DNA from: Methyloligella sp050110875
GTDB taxonomy: Bacteria; Pseudomonadota; Alphaproteobacteria; Rhizobiales; Methyloligellaceae
NCBI GenBank assembly: GCA_050110875.1
Contig: CP188828.1
Location: forward strand, 1,612,001 to 1,676,000
Length of the DNA stretch: 64,000 bases
Direction of reading: 5' to 3'
The translations under genes were made by a program, and so were the position numbers. Position 1 is the first letter of the stretch. Each line of letters starts with the position of its first letter. Under the pieces are notes generated by a model that worked only from the letters and a program-made list of their open reading frames with translations, searched no databases and was not told the origin of the DNA. Shown here piece after piece: positions 51,713 to 59,675 of this stretch.

Positions 51713-52336
51713 ATGAAGCCGACCCTCATCGTCATGGCCAAGACGCCGAAGCTCGGTCTTGCCAAGCGCCGTCTGGCCGCGGAGATCGGCGATGGGGCGG
51801 CCTGGCGGTTCTATCGAATCTGTCTCGAGACGACGCTTCGCCGTCTGAGCCGCGATCCGCGCTGGCGGCTGGTGCTCGCCGTAACGCCCGATGCCGATTG
51901 CGGCAATGCCGTCTGGCAGCGGCTCGCCGCCCGGTTCGGCGCTGCGCTCAAGCCGCAAGGAAAGGGAGATTTGGGAAAGCGCATGCAGCAGCTCCTGGCC
52001 GAGCAGCCCCGCCGGAGCGTGCTGATCGGCAGCGATATTCCAGGCATCCGTCCCGGCCATATCGCGCAGGCCTTCGATAAGCTCGCCCGCGCCGATGCCG
52101 TGTTCGGCCCGGCTCAGGATGGCGGCTTCTGGCTCGTCGGCATCAAGCGGCCGAACCGTCGCCGCCCATTCGACAATGTCCGCTGGTCGAGCCGCTATGC
52201 GCTCACCGACACCTTGGAGAATTTTCGAGGTTGCCAGGTCGCCTTCGCCGCCGAGCTTGCCGATGTCGACACGGCGGCGGCTCACCGGCAGATGCGCCGA
52301 TGGGCGGAGCGGCTGATTCCGCCCCGCCATCTTTGA
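51713..52336 (+). CDS. TIGR04282 family (DUF2064) glycosyltransferase-like protein
   Basis: A 207-residue protein with MAKTPKLGLAKRRLAAEIG near the start (a nucleotidyl/glycosyl transferase-like loop), VLIGSDIPGIRPGHI and GPAQDGGFWLVGIK. AAGGGG precedes the ATG at 51713; a GTG at 51695 is possible. It is 35 bases after the TIGR04283 gene, and such pairs usually act together, perhaps on a sugar nucleotide. Convergent with the DUF4242 gene. Confidence 0.85.
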   Translation: MKPTLIVMAKTPKLGLAKRRLAAEIGDGAAWRFYRICLETTLRRLSRDPRWRLVLAVTPDADCGNAVWQRLAARFGAALKPQGKGDLGKRMQQLLAEQPRRSVLIGSDIPGIRPGHIAQAFDKLARADAVFGPAQDGGFWLVGIKRPNRRRPFDNVRWSSRYALTDTLENFRGCQVAFAAELADVDTAAAHRQMRRWAERLIPPRHL

Positions 52337-52345
52337 TATGCGCGG

Positions 52346-52627
52346 TTACTTCCCGGTGCTCGGATCGATCGTCGTCTTGACCTCGGTGATCTTGTTGGCC
52401 GGGAAGCCGGAAAGCTCCGCATGCTTGCGGATCGCCTCTTCGTCTTTCGCCAGATAGACGCAAAACGTCTTGTCGTCGGCGACGTAGCTCTCCAGCCACT
52501 GGATATCCTCGGCGCCGATCTTGCACAGTGCGTCGTTGGAGGTGGAGGCCGCCCCGGAGAGTTCGTTGTCGTCCATCTCGCCCACACCGGGAATGTCCCG
52601 TTCGATGATGTATTTCTTCAAAGCCAT
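52346..52627 (-). CDS. DUF4242 family protein, likely TetR-regulated
   Basis: A 93-residue protein with the DUF4242 pattern: KKYIIERDIPGVGEM, SYVADDKTFCVYLAKDEEAIRKHAELSGFPANKI. Small ferredoxin-like-fold protein of unknown function, one Cys in each half. AAGGAGGAA gives a strong ribosome binding site, suggesting high expression. It follows a TetR gene on the same strand, with a diverged copy of the tetR palindrome 50 bases before its start. Confidence 0.88.
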   Translation of the reverse strand: MALKKYIIERDIPGVGEMDDNELSGAASTSNDALCKIGAEDIQWLESYVADDKTFCVYLAKDEEAIRKHAELSGFPANKITEVKTTIDPSTGK

Positions 52628-52676
52628 GTATGTTCCTCCTTACGGGTTGGTCTGATCTCCCGGGGCCGTTCGCCGA

Positions 52677-52691
52677 CCTTCTAGTTGGTAG
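52677..52691. promoter_or_regulatory. diverged operator-like site upstream of DUF4242
   Basis: CCTTCTAGTTGGTAG agrees at 12 of 15 positions with CCTACCAGATGGTAG in front of tetR (53327-53341). Both sites are about 50 bases from the start codon of the gene they precede. Confidence 0.5.
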
Positions 52692-52708
52692 TTTCGCGAA
52701 GCAAAAAT

Positions 52709-53275
52709 TTACGCCTCGATGCTTCGGATCACCGCCGAGATCGCCGGCTTGATGGTGCTCGGATCCTTCAACGCCCAGGCGACGAGACTTGCTCCCTCCA
52801 GGGTGCTGAGGATGAGCGTCGCCGTCTGCCTCGGCTTCAGCTCTGCCTTTAGCTCGCCGGCTTTCTTGCCGTCGCGGATCACTTGGCTGAGCCAATCGAG
52901 ATGCAGCTCGAAAAAGCCCTTCACCCGCTCCTGCAGGGACTGGGGCAGGACGAAGGCTTCCGCCGAAAGGGCGCCGCAAAGCGGCATCATTCCGCCCTCC
53001 ATGCTGGAGACGAAGAACTCCGTGTAGCGCGCCAGACGGTCCGTGGCGGCTGTCTCGCGCTCCAGGATCGCGGCGAGCGCCGCGCGGAAATCGTCCAGAT
53101 AACTGTCGATCAGCGCCGCGCCCAGCGCTTCCTTGGTGGGGAAGTGGTGATGGATGGAGGCCTTCCGGATGCCGACCTTCTCGGCGAGGTCCGCATAGCT
53201 GAAAGCCGCATAGCCGCGCGTGCGCAGCAATGTCTCCGTCTCTTTCAGCAATATCTCTCGCGTTCCGAGCGCCAT
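52709..53275 (-). CDS. TetR/AcrR family transcriptional regulator
   Basis: A 188-residue one-component repressor: N-terminal helix-turn-helix with FSYADLAEKVGIRKASIHHHFPTKEALG (about 25-52) and a C-terminal ligand-binding domain of the AcuR/NemR-like type. The start at 53275 follows the family; the frame continues to 53401. A perfect palindrome 51 bases upstream suggests autoregulation. Ligand unknown; the only adjacent candidate target is DUF4242. Confidence 0.92.
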   Translation of the reverse strand: MALGTREILLKETETLLRTRGYAAFSYADLAEKVGIRKASIHHHFPTKEALGAALIDSYLDDFRAALAAILERETAATDRLARYTEFFVSSMEGGMMPLCGALSAEAFVLPQSLQERVKGFFELHLDWLSQVIRDGKKAGELKAELKPRQTATLILSTLEGASLVAWALKDPSTIKPAISAVIRSIEA

Positions 53276-53325
53276 CGATCGCCTTTCGCGGCGGATAGGG
53301 ATCGCATCCGCCTTTGGTGTTATCT

Positions 53326-53343
53326 GCCTACCAGATGGTAGGC
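53326..53343. promoter_or_regulatory. palindromic operator candidate of tetR
   Basis: GCCTACC (53326-53332), AGAT, GGTAGGC (53337-53343): perfect 7-bp arms, typical size of TetR-family operators, placed where it would cover the tetR promoter. Confidence 0.7.
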
Positions 53344-53404
53344 GTTCGTCAACTTGCAAGATAGACGCAGTGCCGCGGGGGAAATGCACTCCAACGGGCA
53401 TGGG

Positions 53405-53944
53405 TTATGCCGGCTTCCCTTCCTTCAGCCGTGGCATGATCTCGATGAAGCTGCACGGGCGGTGGCGATTGTCGAACTGGAACTTCAGCACCTTCGTCCA
53501 GGCGTCCTCGCAGGCGCCGGGCGAGCCCGGAACGGAGAAGATATAGGTGCCGTTGGCGAGCCCCCCGCAGGCCCGCGACTGGAGAGTGGAGGTGCCGACG
53601 GTCTCGAAGCTCACCATGTGGAAGATCACCGAGAACCCTTCGATCTCCTTGTCGTAGAGCGGGCGCACCGCTTCCGGCGTCACGTCGCGCCCCGTGAAGC
53701 CCGTCCCGCCCGTGGTTATCACCACGTCGATCTCGGGGTCGTCGATCCAGGCCTGCACCTGGGAGCGGATGGACTCCACGTCGTCCGTCGCCGTCTCCCG
53801 CGCCGCCACCACGTGGCCGGCCTCGGTGATCATCTCGGCGAGCAGGGGCCCCGATTTGTCGGTCTTCTTGGTGCGCGTGTCCGACACGGTCAGCACGGCG
53901 ATGCGGATCGGGATGAAGGGGCGGGTTTCGTCGAAACGGGGCAT
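53405..53944 (-). CDS. moaB: molybdenum cofactor biosynthesis protein MoaB
   Basis: A 179-residue MogA/MoaB-fold protein: IRIAVLTVSDTRTKKTDKSG, then VVITTGGTGFTGRDVTPEA, the molybdopterin-binding loop, and FSVPGSPGACEDAW. Members adenylylate molybdopterin or play accessory roles. The start at 53944 is chosen over an upstream frame; no other molybdenum gene lies in the window. Confidence 0.93.
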   Translation of the reverse strand: MPRFDETRPFIPIRIAVLTVSDTRTKKTDKSGPLLAEMITEAGHVVAARETATDDVESIRSQVQAWIDDPEIDVVITTGGTGFTGRDVTPEAVRPLYDKEIEGFSVIFHMVSFETVGTSTLQSRACGGLANGTYIFSVPGSPGACEDAWTKVLKFQFDNRHRPCSFIEIMPRLKEGKPA

Positions 53945-53969
53945 GGTTCTGATTCTCTCCACTCTCTTT

Positions 53970-54058
53970 CGTCATTGCTGGGCTTGACCCGGCAATCCAA
54001 GGCGACAGTCCGCAGAGCTTGTGGCCCCTGGATGCCCGGGTCTAGCCCGGGCATGACG
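53970..54058. repeat. paired-palindrome repeat, copy C
   Basis: Left arm 53970-53999 (CGTC, hairpin ATTGCTGGG/CCCGGCAAT with one wobble, loop CTTGA) and right arm 54029-54058 (hairpin ATGCCCGGG/CCCGGGCAT, loop TCTAG, then GACG), spacer 29 bases ending GTGGCCCC. Same plan as copy B in the opposite orientation. Between moaB and the uracil-DNA glycosylase gene, both minus strand. Confidence 0.88.
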
Positions 54059-54066
54059 TCATCAAA

Positions 54067-54882
54067 CTATTCGTCCGCCAATTTCTGCTTCACCATCAGC
54101 AGATCCTGCCAGGCCTTCCGCTTGGCGCCCGAATTGCGCAGCAGATAGGCGGGGTGCAGCGTCGCCATCACCGGGATCGGTCCGCCCTCGCCCTGATAGC
54201 TCTTCCATTTGCCCCTCAACCGTATGATGCCCTGGCTCGTCTTCAGCATGCTGGAGGCGGCCGCCCCGCCCAGCAGCATGATGACCTTCGGCTGCAAGAG
54301 CGCGATTTGATGCTCCAGGAAGGGCAGGCAGGAAGCGATCTCCTGGGGCGTCGGCGTGCGGTTGCCGGGGGGGCGCCAATAGACCGTGTTGGTGATATAG
54401 ACGCCGTCCTCGTCGAGCCCGATCGCCGCCAGCATCTTGTCGAGCAGCTGGCCGGCGCGCCCCACGAAAGGCTTGCCTTGCAGATCCTCGTCGCGGCCCG
54501 GCGCCTCGCCGATTAGCATCAGCCGGGCGTTCTCGCTTCCTCTGGAAAAGCAGAGATTCTTCGCCGTGCGCTTCAGCGGGCAGCCGTCGAACCGTTCGAC
54601 CAGCGCCTCGAGCTCCGCCAAGCTCTTGGTCCTTTCGATCTCCGCCACAGACGGCCCTTCGGCCATCTCGGCCGGTCGAGGCTGCACGGGCCGCGCCGCG
54701 ACCGTCCGCGGTGCAGATTGGGGCTCCGGTGCAGGCCTCAGCGGGGGCGCCTCCCGCCGGGCTTGATGGGCGGCGCTCGCCGCGAACGCATCGAGCGGTG
54801 TCTCGGCGATCGCCTCGTCCGCCCCCATGGCGGCATACCAGGCGAGCAGAGCCGCTGTGGCGTCGTCACGAGTCATCGTCAT
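54067..54882 (-). CDS. uracil-DNA glycosylase, family 4-like
   Basis: A 271-residue DNA repair enzyme. The first 85 residues are Ala/Pro-rich and probably unstructured. The catalytic domain has LMLIGEAPGRDEDLQGKPFVGRAGQLLDKML, ITNTVYWRPPGNR and LHPAYLLR, as in the iron-sulfur type glycosylases common in Hyphomicrobiales. Cluster Cys candidates lie in GCPLKR, LCFSRG and SCLPF; the spacing is not fully canonical, so cluster binding is uncertain. Confidence 0.9.
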   Translation of the reverse strand: MTMTRDDATAALLAWYAAMGADEAIAETPLDAFAASAAHQARREAPPLRPAPEPQSAPRTVAARPVQPRPAEMAEGPSVAEIERTKSLAELEALVERFDGCPLKRTAKNLCFSRGSENARLMLIGEAPGRDEDLQGKPFVGRAGQLLDKMLAAIGLDEDGVYITNTVYWRPPGNRTPTPQEIASCLPFLEHQIALLQPKVIMLLGGAAASSMLKTSQGIIRLRGKWKSYQGEGGPIPVMATLHPAYLLRNSGAKRKAWQDLLMVKQKLADE

Positions 54883-55093
54883 GTCCTCTGTTCACGGGAC
54901 CGCGTGCCGCGTTGTCTGGCATCCCCCGTGATTGGCATGGTTGTCACAGCCGAAACTGTTCTGACACTTGACGTTATCACGTCGAAAGGGGAGGTTGGCC
55001 ACTAGATGTGGGAAGGCTGAGAGGAACTTCCCCAATCCCTCTCCAGTTCCCGTTTGGCCGGCCGGATCGCGCGAGCGTCGCGCCCTGGGCCGG

Positions 55094-55121
55094 TTTGTCA
55101 TATCTGATTTGTCATAGCTGA
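55094..55121. repeat. 14-bp near-tandem repeat upstream of ETF-QO
   Basis: TTTGTCATATCTGA (55094-55107) is followed at once by TTTGTCATAGCTGA (55108-55121), one mismatch, ending 25 bases before the TTG start. It could be a pair of regulator half-sites or a small duplication. The rest of the 264-bp gap (54883-55146) holds only a short palindrome near 54978 and presumed promoters. Confidence 0.6.
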
Positions 55122-55146
55122 GATGAGTTGGCTGGGAGCCTGAATT

Positions 55147-56829
55147 TTGAGCGAAGAAGCCGAACGCGAAGCCGAAGAGGCCGAGCGCGAAACAATGGAG
55201 TTCGACGTGGTCATCGTCGGCGCCGGCCCTGCGGGTCTGGCCGCGGCGATCCGTCTGAAGCAGCTCGCTGCCGAGAAGGACCAGGACCTCAACGTGGTGG
55301 TGCTGGAGAAGGGGGCCGAGATCGGCGCTCATATCCTCTCCGGTCTCGTGATGGATCCGATCGGTCTCGACAAGCTGATCCCCGATTGGCGCGAGCAGGA
55401 TTGTCCGCTTGAGACGAAGGTCACGGAAGACCGCTTCTATTATTGCTGGGAGGGCGGCAGCCTCCGTATGCCCAACCTCTTCATGCCACCCCTGATGAAC
55501 AACCATCATTGCTATACCGGAAGCCTCGGCGCGCTTTGCCGCTGGTTGGGCGAGCAGGCCGAGGCGCTCGGCGTCGAGGTCTATCCCGGCATCGCGGTCA
55601 CCGGCGCGATCTACGGCGACGACGGCGAGGTGCGGGGCGTCATCACCGGCGATATGGGCGTTGCCCGGGACGGCACGAAGAAAGACACCTATACGCCCGG
55701 CATCGCGCTCACCGGCAAATACACCCTGCTCGCCGAAGGCGCCCGCGGTTCCTTGAGCAAGGAATTGATCGGCCGCTTCGAGCTCAACCGCGAGAGCGGT
55801 CCCCAGAAATACGGTATCGGCCTGAAGGAGCTCTGGGAGATTCCGGCCGAGAAGCACAAGCCGGGCCTGGTGCAGCACACCATGGGCTGGCCCCTCGGCG
55901 ACAAGACCGGCGGCGGCACCTTCCTCTATCATTTCGGGGATAATCTGGTGTCCGTCGGCTTCGTCATGCATCTCGACTACGCCAACCCGTACCTGCACCC
56001 CTTCAAGGAGTTTCAGCGCGCCAAGACCCATCCGGCCCTGAAGCAGCATCTGGAAGGCGGCAAGCGCATCTCCTATGGCGCCCGCGCTCTCACCGAGGGC
56101 GGCCTCCAGGCGATCCCGAAGCTCACCTTCCCGGGCGGCGCCCTGCTCGGCTGCGCGGCCGGCTTCATGAACGTGCCGCGCATCAAGGGCAGCCACAACG
56201 CCATGCTCTCCGGCATGGCTGCGGCGGAAGCCGTCTACGACGCGATCCAGGCGGATAGGAGCCACGACGAACTCACCGCCTACGAGGAGCAGGTCCGCAG
56301 CGGCGACATCGCCAAGGATCTGATGCCGGTGCGCAATGTGAAGCCGCTCTGGTCGCGCTACGGCACCAGGCTCGGCGTCATGCTGGGCGGGCTCGATATG
56401 TGGGCGAACACGATTTTGCCTTTCCTCAAGCACACCCTGAAGCATCTGAAGCCGGACTTCGCGACCCTGAAGCATGCGGATCAGGCGAAGCCGGTGGAAT
56501 ATCCGAAGCCCGATAACGAGCTCACCTTCGATATCTTGTCGTCGGTCTTCCTCTCAGGCACCAATCATGCCGAGGACCAGCCGGTGCATCTGAAATTGGG
56601 CGATCCGTCGATCCCGATCGAGGAGAATCTCCCCGAATATGCCGAGCCGGCGCAGCGCTATTGTCCCGCGCAAGTCTATGAGGTGATTGAAGAGGGCGGC
56701 GAGAAACGCTTTCAAATCAACGCCCAAAACTGTGTTCACTGCAAGACTTGTGATATCAAGGACCCGGCTCAGAATATCAATTGGGTACCGCCCGAAGGCG
56801 GCGATGGGCCGAGCTACGCCAATATGTAG
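55147..56829 (+). CDS. electron transfer flavoprotein-ubiquinone oxidoreductase
   Basis: A 560-residue membrane-associated flavoprotein passing electrons from electron transfer flavoprotein to ubiquinone. FAD motif GAGPAG at 25-30; HILSGLVMDP and the ubiquinone-site region GGLQAIPKLTFPGGALLGCAAGF are seen; the 4Fe-4S ligands are C506, C529, C532 and C535 (NCVHCKTC). Start is a TTG with GGGAG upstream; an internal ATG at 55195 also leads directly into the FAD domain. Indicates oxidation of fatty or amino acids. Confidence 0.95.
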   Translation: MSEEAEREAEEAERETMEFDVVIVGAGPAGLAAAIRLKQLAAEKDQDLNVVVLEKGAEIGAHILSGLVMDPIGLDKLIPDWREQDCPLETKVTEDRFYYCWEGGSLRMPNLFMPPLMNNHHCYTGSLGALCRWLGEQAEALGVEVYPGIAVTGAIYGDDGEVRGVITGDMGVARDGTKKDTYTPGIALTGKYTLLAEGARGSLSKELIGRFELNRESGPQKYGIGLKELWEIPAEKHKPGLVQHTMGWPLGDKTGGGTFLYHFGDNLVSVGFVMHLDYANPYLHPFKEFQRAKTHPALKQHLEGGKRISYGARALTEGGLQAIPKLTFPGGALLGCAAGFMNVPRIKGSHNAMLSGMAAAEAVYDAIQADRSHDELTAYEEQVRSGDIAKDLMPVRNVKPLWSRYGTRLGVMLGGLDMWANTILPFLKHTLKHLKPDFATLKHADQAKPVEYPKPDNELTFDILSSVFLSGTNHAEDQPVHLKLGDPSIPIEENLPEYAEPAQRYCPAQVYEVIEEGGEKRFQINAQNCVHCKTCDIKDPAQNINWVPPEGGDGPSYANM

Positions 56830-56940
56830 AGGCAAGGTCTCGGCCTTCTCCGTTAAGCGCTTTTAAGTTTTCAGGCGGCGGTAAAACCCTTAAACCCGAA
56901 GCCGGGGCTATTTGCGTTCAAAATCAGCCGGAGAAGCCGC

Positions 56941-58737
56941 ATGCCGAAGCCGAGCACCGAGACCCAGCGCCACCCGATTCACGCGATCGCCGAGCGGCCC
57001 TTTCTGCGTTGGGCCTTGCTGACGCTGTTGATCGTGGTGCTGGCGGCGCCGTCCGCCTATTCGGAGGTCGGCGCGAAGGATGACGAGCCTGCCGCTCGCG
57101 GCACCCTGCTGGGCAACTACCTTTCGGGCCGCATCGCGCGCAACGAGCACGATATCGAGACCGCCGCCGATTATTACGCCAAGGCGCTGGAAGAGGATCC
57201 GGACAATGTCCTGCTGCTTGAGCAGGCCTTCCTGCTCGAAGTGGCCGGCGGCGACTGGGACCGCGCCGTGGTGCTCGGCCAAAAGCTGATCGAGACCGAC
57301 CCGACCCATCGGATCGCCCGCTTCCTGCTCGGCTGCTACGCCCTGAAGAACGGCGAGTACGATAAGGCGGAGACCCATTTCGCCACGGCCCGGCAGGGGC
57401 CGATCGCCGATCTCGCCTCCAACCTCGCCCGTGCCTGGGTCGAGCAGGGGAGGGGTCAGACCGATGCCGCGTTCTCGACCCTCGACGGTCTGAGCAACGC
57501 CAGCTGGGCGCAATTCTACCAGCGTTATCACCGCGCTCTGATCGCCGATGTCGCCGGCCGGCCGGAGATGGCCGAGCAGGCTTTCGCCGAGGCGTTCGCC
57601 ACCAGCCCCGGCACCATTCGCGTTGCGGAGGCCTATGCGCGCCATCTGGTGAATAACGGCAAGCGCGAAAAGGCGATCACCATCGTCAAGACGAATATGG
57701 AAGCCGCCGGCAAGCATCCGATCACCGAGGGTCTGCTGGCGCAGCTCGAAGCGGGCGAGACCCCGCCTCTCGTCGCCAAGACCGCGGATGACGGCATGGC
57801 CGAGGTCTTCTACGGCATTGGCGATGCGCTGACCGGCGAGGGCGGGCTCGATCTCGGCCTCGTCTTCCTGCAGTTCGGCATCTACATGAAGCCCGATCTT
57901 GATCTCGCCTATGTGGCCTTGGCCGAGGCCTATGACGGTGCCGAGAAATACGATCTGGAGCTGCAGGCCTTCGATCAAATCGGCAAGGAATCGCCTCTCT
58001 GGCTCAATGTCCAGATCCAGAAGGCCTTCGCGCTGAACGGCCTGGAGCGGGTCGACGAGGCCAAGGCGGTTCTTCAGAACCTTATCGAGGAACACCCGGA
58101 CGATATCCGGCCCTACGATGCCCTGGGCAATATCATGCGCTCCCACGAGCGTTACGAGGAGGCGCTGCCCTATTACGATCGCGCGATCGCGCTCATCGAC
58201 GAGCCCCAGAAAGAGCACTGGGCGATCTTCTACTCCCGCGGCGTCTGCTACGAGCGCCTGAAGCAATGGCCGAAGGCGGAGAAGGATTTGAGGCAGGCGC
58301 TTGAGCTGAAGCCCGACGAATCCCTCGTGCTGAATTATCTCGGCTATACCTGGGTCGATCAGAAGACCAATCTGAAAACCGCCATGGATTACATCCGCAA
58401 GGCGGTGAAGCTGAAGCCCGATGACGGCTACTACGTCGACAGTCTCGGCTGGGCCTATTACCGCCTCGGCGACCTCGATTCGGCGGTGAAGCATCTGGAG
58501 CGGGCCGTCGAGCTGGAACCCAACGACCCGATCATCAACGATCATCTCGGCGATGTGTATTGGCGCGTCGGCCGCAAGCTCGAAGCCAAATATCAGTGGC
58601 AGCAAGCCTTGGAGCTCGAGCCCGAGGAAGACGACGCCAAGAAGATCAAGAAGAAGATAGCCGAAGGGCTGGAGGACAAGCCGAACACCAAGGCCGCCGA
58701 GCGGACCACACCGGAGGATCGGGCCACCGCGCAATAG
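56941..58737 (+). CDS. exported tetratricopeptide repeat protein
   Basis: A 598-residue protein with an N-terminal signal or anchor (WALLTLLIVVLAAPSAYS, residues 24-41) and about ten tetratricopeptide repeats from 60 to 575, e.g. AADYYAKALEEDPDN and AVKHLERAVELEPNDP. The last 40 residues are charged and probably flexible. Probably periplasmic scaffold for protein contacts; such proteins just upstream of ispE are frequent in Hyphomicrobiales. A long opposite-strand frame over the gene is a composition artefact. Confidence 0.92.
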   Translation: MPKPSTETQRHPIHAIAERPFLRWALLTLLIVVLAAPSAYSEVGAKDDEPAARGTLLGNYLSGRIARNEHDIETAADYYAKALEEDPDNVLLLEQAFLLEVAGGDWDRAVVLGQKLIETDPTHRIARFLLGCYALKNGEYDKAETHFATARQGPIADLASNLARAWVEQGRGQTDAAFSTLDGLSNASWAQFYQRYHRALIADVAGRPEMAEQAFAEAFATSPGTIRVAEAYARHLVNNGKREKAITIVKTNMEAAGKHPITEGLLAQLEAGETPPLVAKTADDGMAEVFYGIGDALTGEGGLDLGLVFLQFGIYMKPDLDLAYVALAEAYDGAEKYDLELQAFDQIGKESPLWLNVQIQKAFALNGLERVDEAKAVLQNLIEEHPDDIRPYDALGNIMRSHERYEEALPYYDRAIALIDEPQKEHWAIFYSRGVCYERLKQWPKAEKDLRQALELKPDESLVLNYLGYTWVDQKTNLKTAMDYIRKAVKLKPDDGYYVDSLGWAYYRLGDLDSAVKHLERAVELEPNDPIINDHLGDVYWRVGRKLEAKYQWQQALELEPEEDDAKKIKKKIAEGLEDKPNTKAAERTTPEDRATAQ

Positions 58738-58783
58738 CCGTGGTCCTTCCGGATCCGGCCTGCCGGTCTATCGGCGTCTCGGT

Positions 58784-59653
58784 ATGAGCGTTCTCAAGGA
58801 AGCCGCACGGGCCAAGCTCAACTTGACCCTGCTCGTCCATGGCCGTCGTCCCGACGGCTATCACGAGCTGGAAAGCCTCGTCGTCTTCACCGACCTTGCC
58901 GACCATGTCTCCCTGGCGACGGAAGAGGCGCCGGGGCTGGAATTGACCGGCCCTTTCGCCGGTGCCATCGACGGCGAAAATCTCATGCAGCGTGTGGCGC
59001 TTGCCGCCGCCGCCCATGTTCCGGGTCTCTCGGCAGGCCGCATCTCGCTTGAGAAACGGCTCCCGGTCGCTGCGGGTCTCGGCGGCGGCTCGGCCGATGC
59101 GGCAGCGCTTTTGCGTCTCTTGATGCGGATGGACCCTCGGCGCCTGACCGCCAATATCGCCGAAACCATCGCAAATGCCCTGGGCTCGGACATTCTCGCC
59201 TGCCTCAACAACGGACCGGCCCTCATGCAGGGGCGTGGCGAGCGTTTGACGCCTGTCTCGGGCCTGCCGCGCGCCGGGGTGGTGCTGGCCAATCCAGGCG
59301 CGCCCCTTTCGGCGGCCGAGATCTATGGCGATCTCGGCGCCTGCGATCTGGCTGCGGACTTCGTGCCGGAGACGGCGAGCTTGGATTTCGAAAACTCCTT
59401 CGCGCGTCTGGCCGATTATCTCGCTGCCCGCGGCAACGATCTGCAAGCCACGGCCGTGCGGCGCCTGCCCGTCATCGCCGGGCTGCTGGAGGCGTTGGAA
59501 GGCTTGGAGGATGCGCGCTGCGTGCGCCTATCCGGCAGCGGTCCAACCTGCTTTGCGCTATTTGAAACGGAGGGCATGGCCGCCCGTCAGGCGGAGATCC
59601 TGGCGGAGCGGCATCCCGAATGGTGGGTGCAGGCAACCGCCATCGGCGGCTGA
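58784..59653 (+). CDS. ispE: 4-diphosphocytidyl-2-C-methyl-D-erythritol kinase IspE
   Basis: A 289-residue GHMP kinase for the fourth step of the non-mevalonate isoprenoid pathway. Marks: ARAKLNLTLLVHGRRPDGYHEL at the start, PVAAGLGGGSADAAALLRLL (ATP loop, about 90-109) and VRLSGSGPTCFALF near the C-terminus. 46 bases after the TPR gene and convergent with the polyprenyl synthase gene. Confidence 0.97.
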   Translation: MSVLKEAARAKLNLTLLVHGRRPDGYHELESLVVFTDLADHVSLATEEAPGLELTGPFAGAIDGENLMQRVALAAAAHVPGLSAGRISLEKRLPVAAGLGGGSADAAALLRLLMRMDPRRLTANIAETIANALGSDILACLNNGPALMQGRGERLTPVSGLPRAGVVLANPGAPLSAAEIYGDLGACDLAADFVPETASLDFENSFARLADYLAARGNDLQATAVRRLPVIAGLLEALEGLEDARCVRLSGSGPTCFALFETEGMAARQAEILAERHPEWWVQATAIGG

Positions 59654-59675
59654 TCGAGGCTTGTTCGAGCGGCCT

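Noticed and set aside
56908..58734. 608-codon open frame antisense to the TPR gene
   Set aside because: High G+C codon bias keeps the opposite frame open. The plus strand has signal peptide and repeats; the minus-strand translation has no domain and no ribosome binding site.
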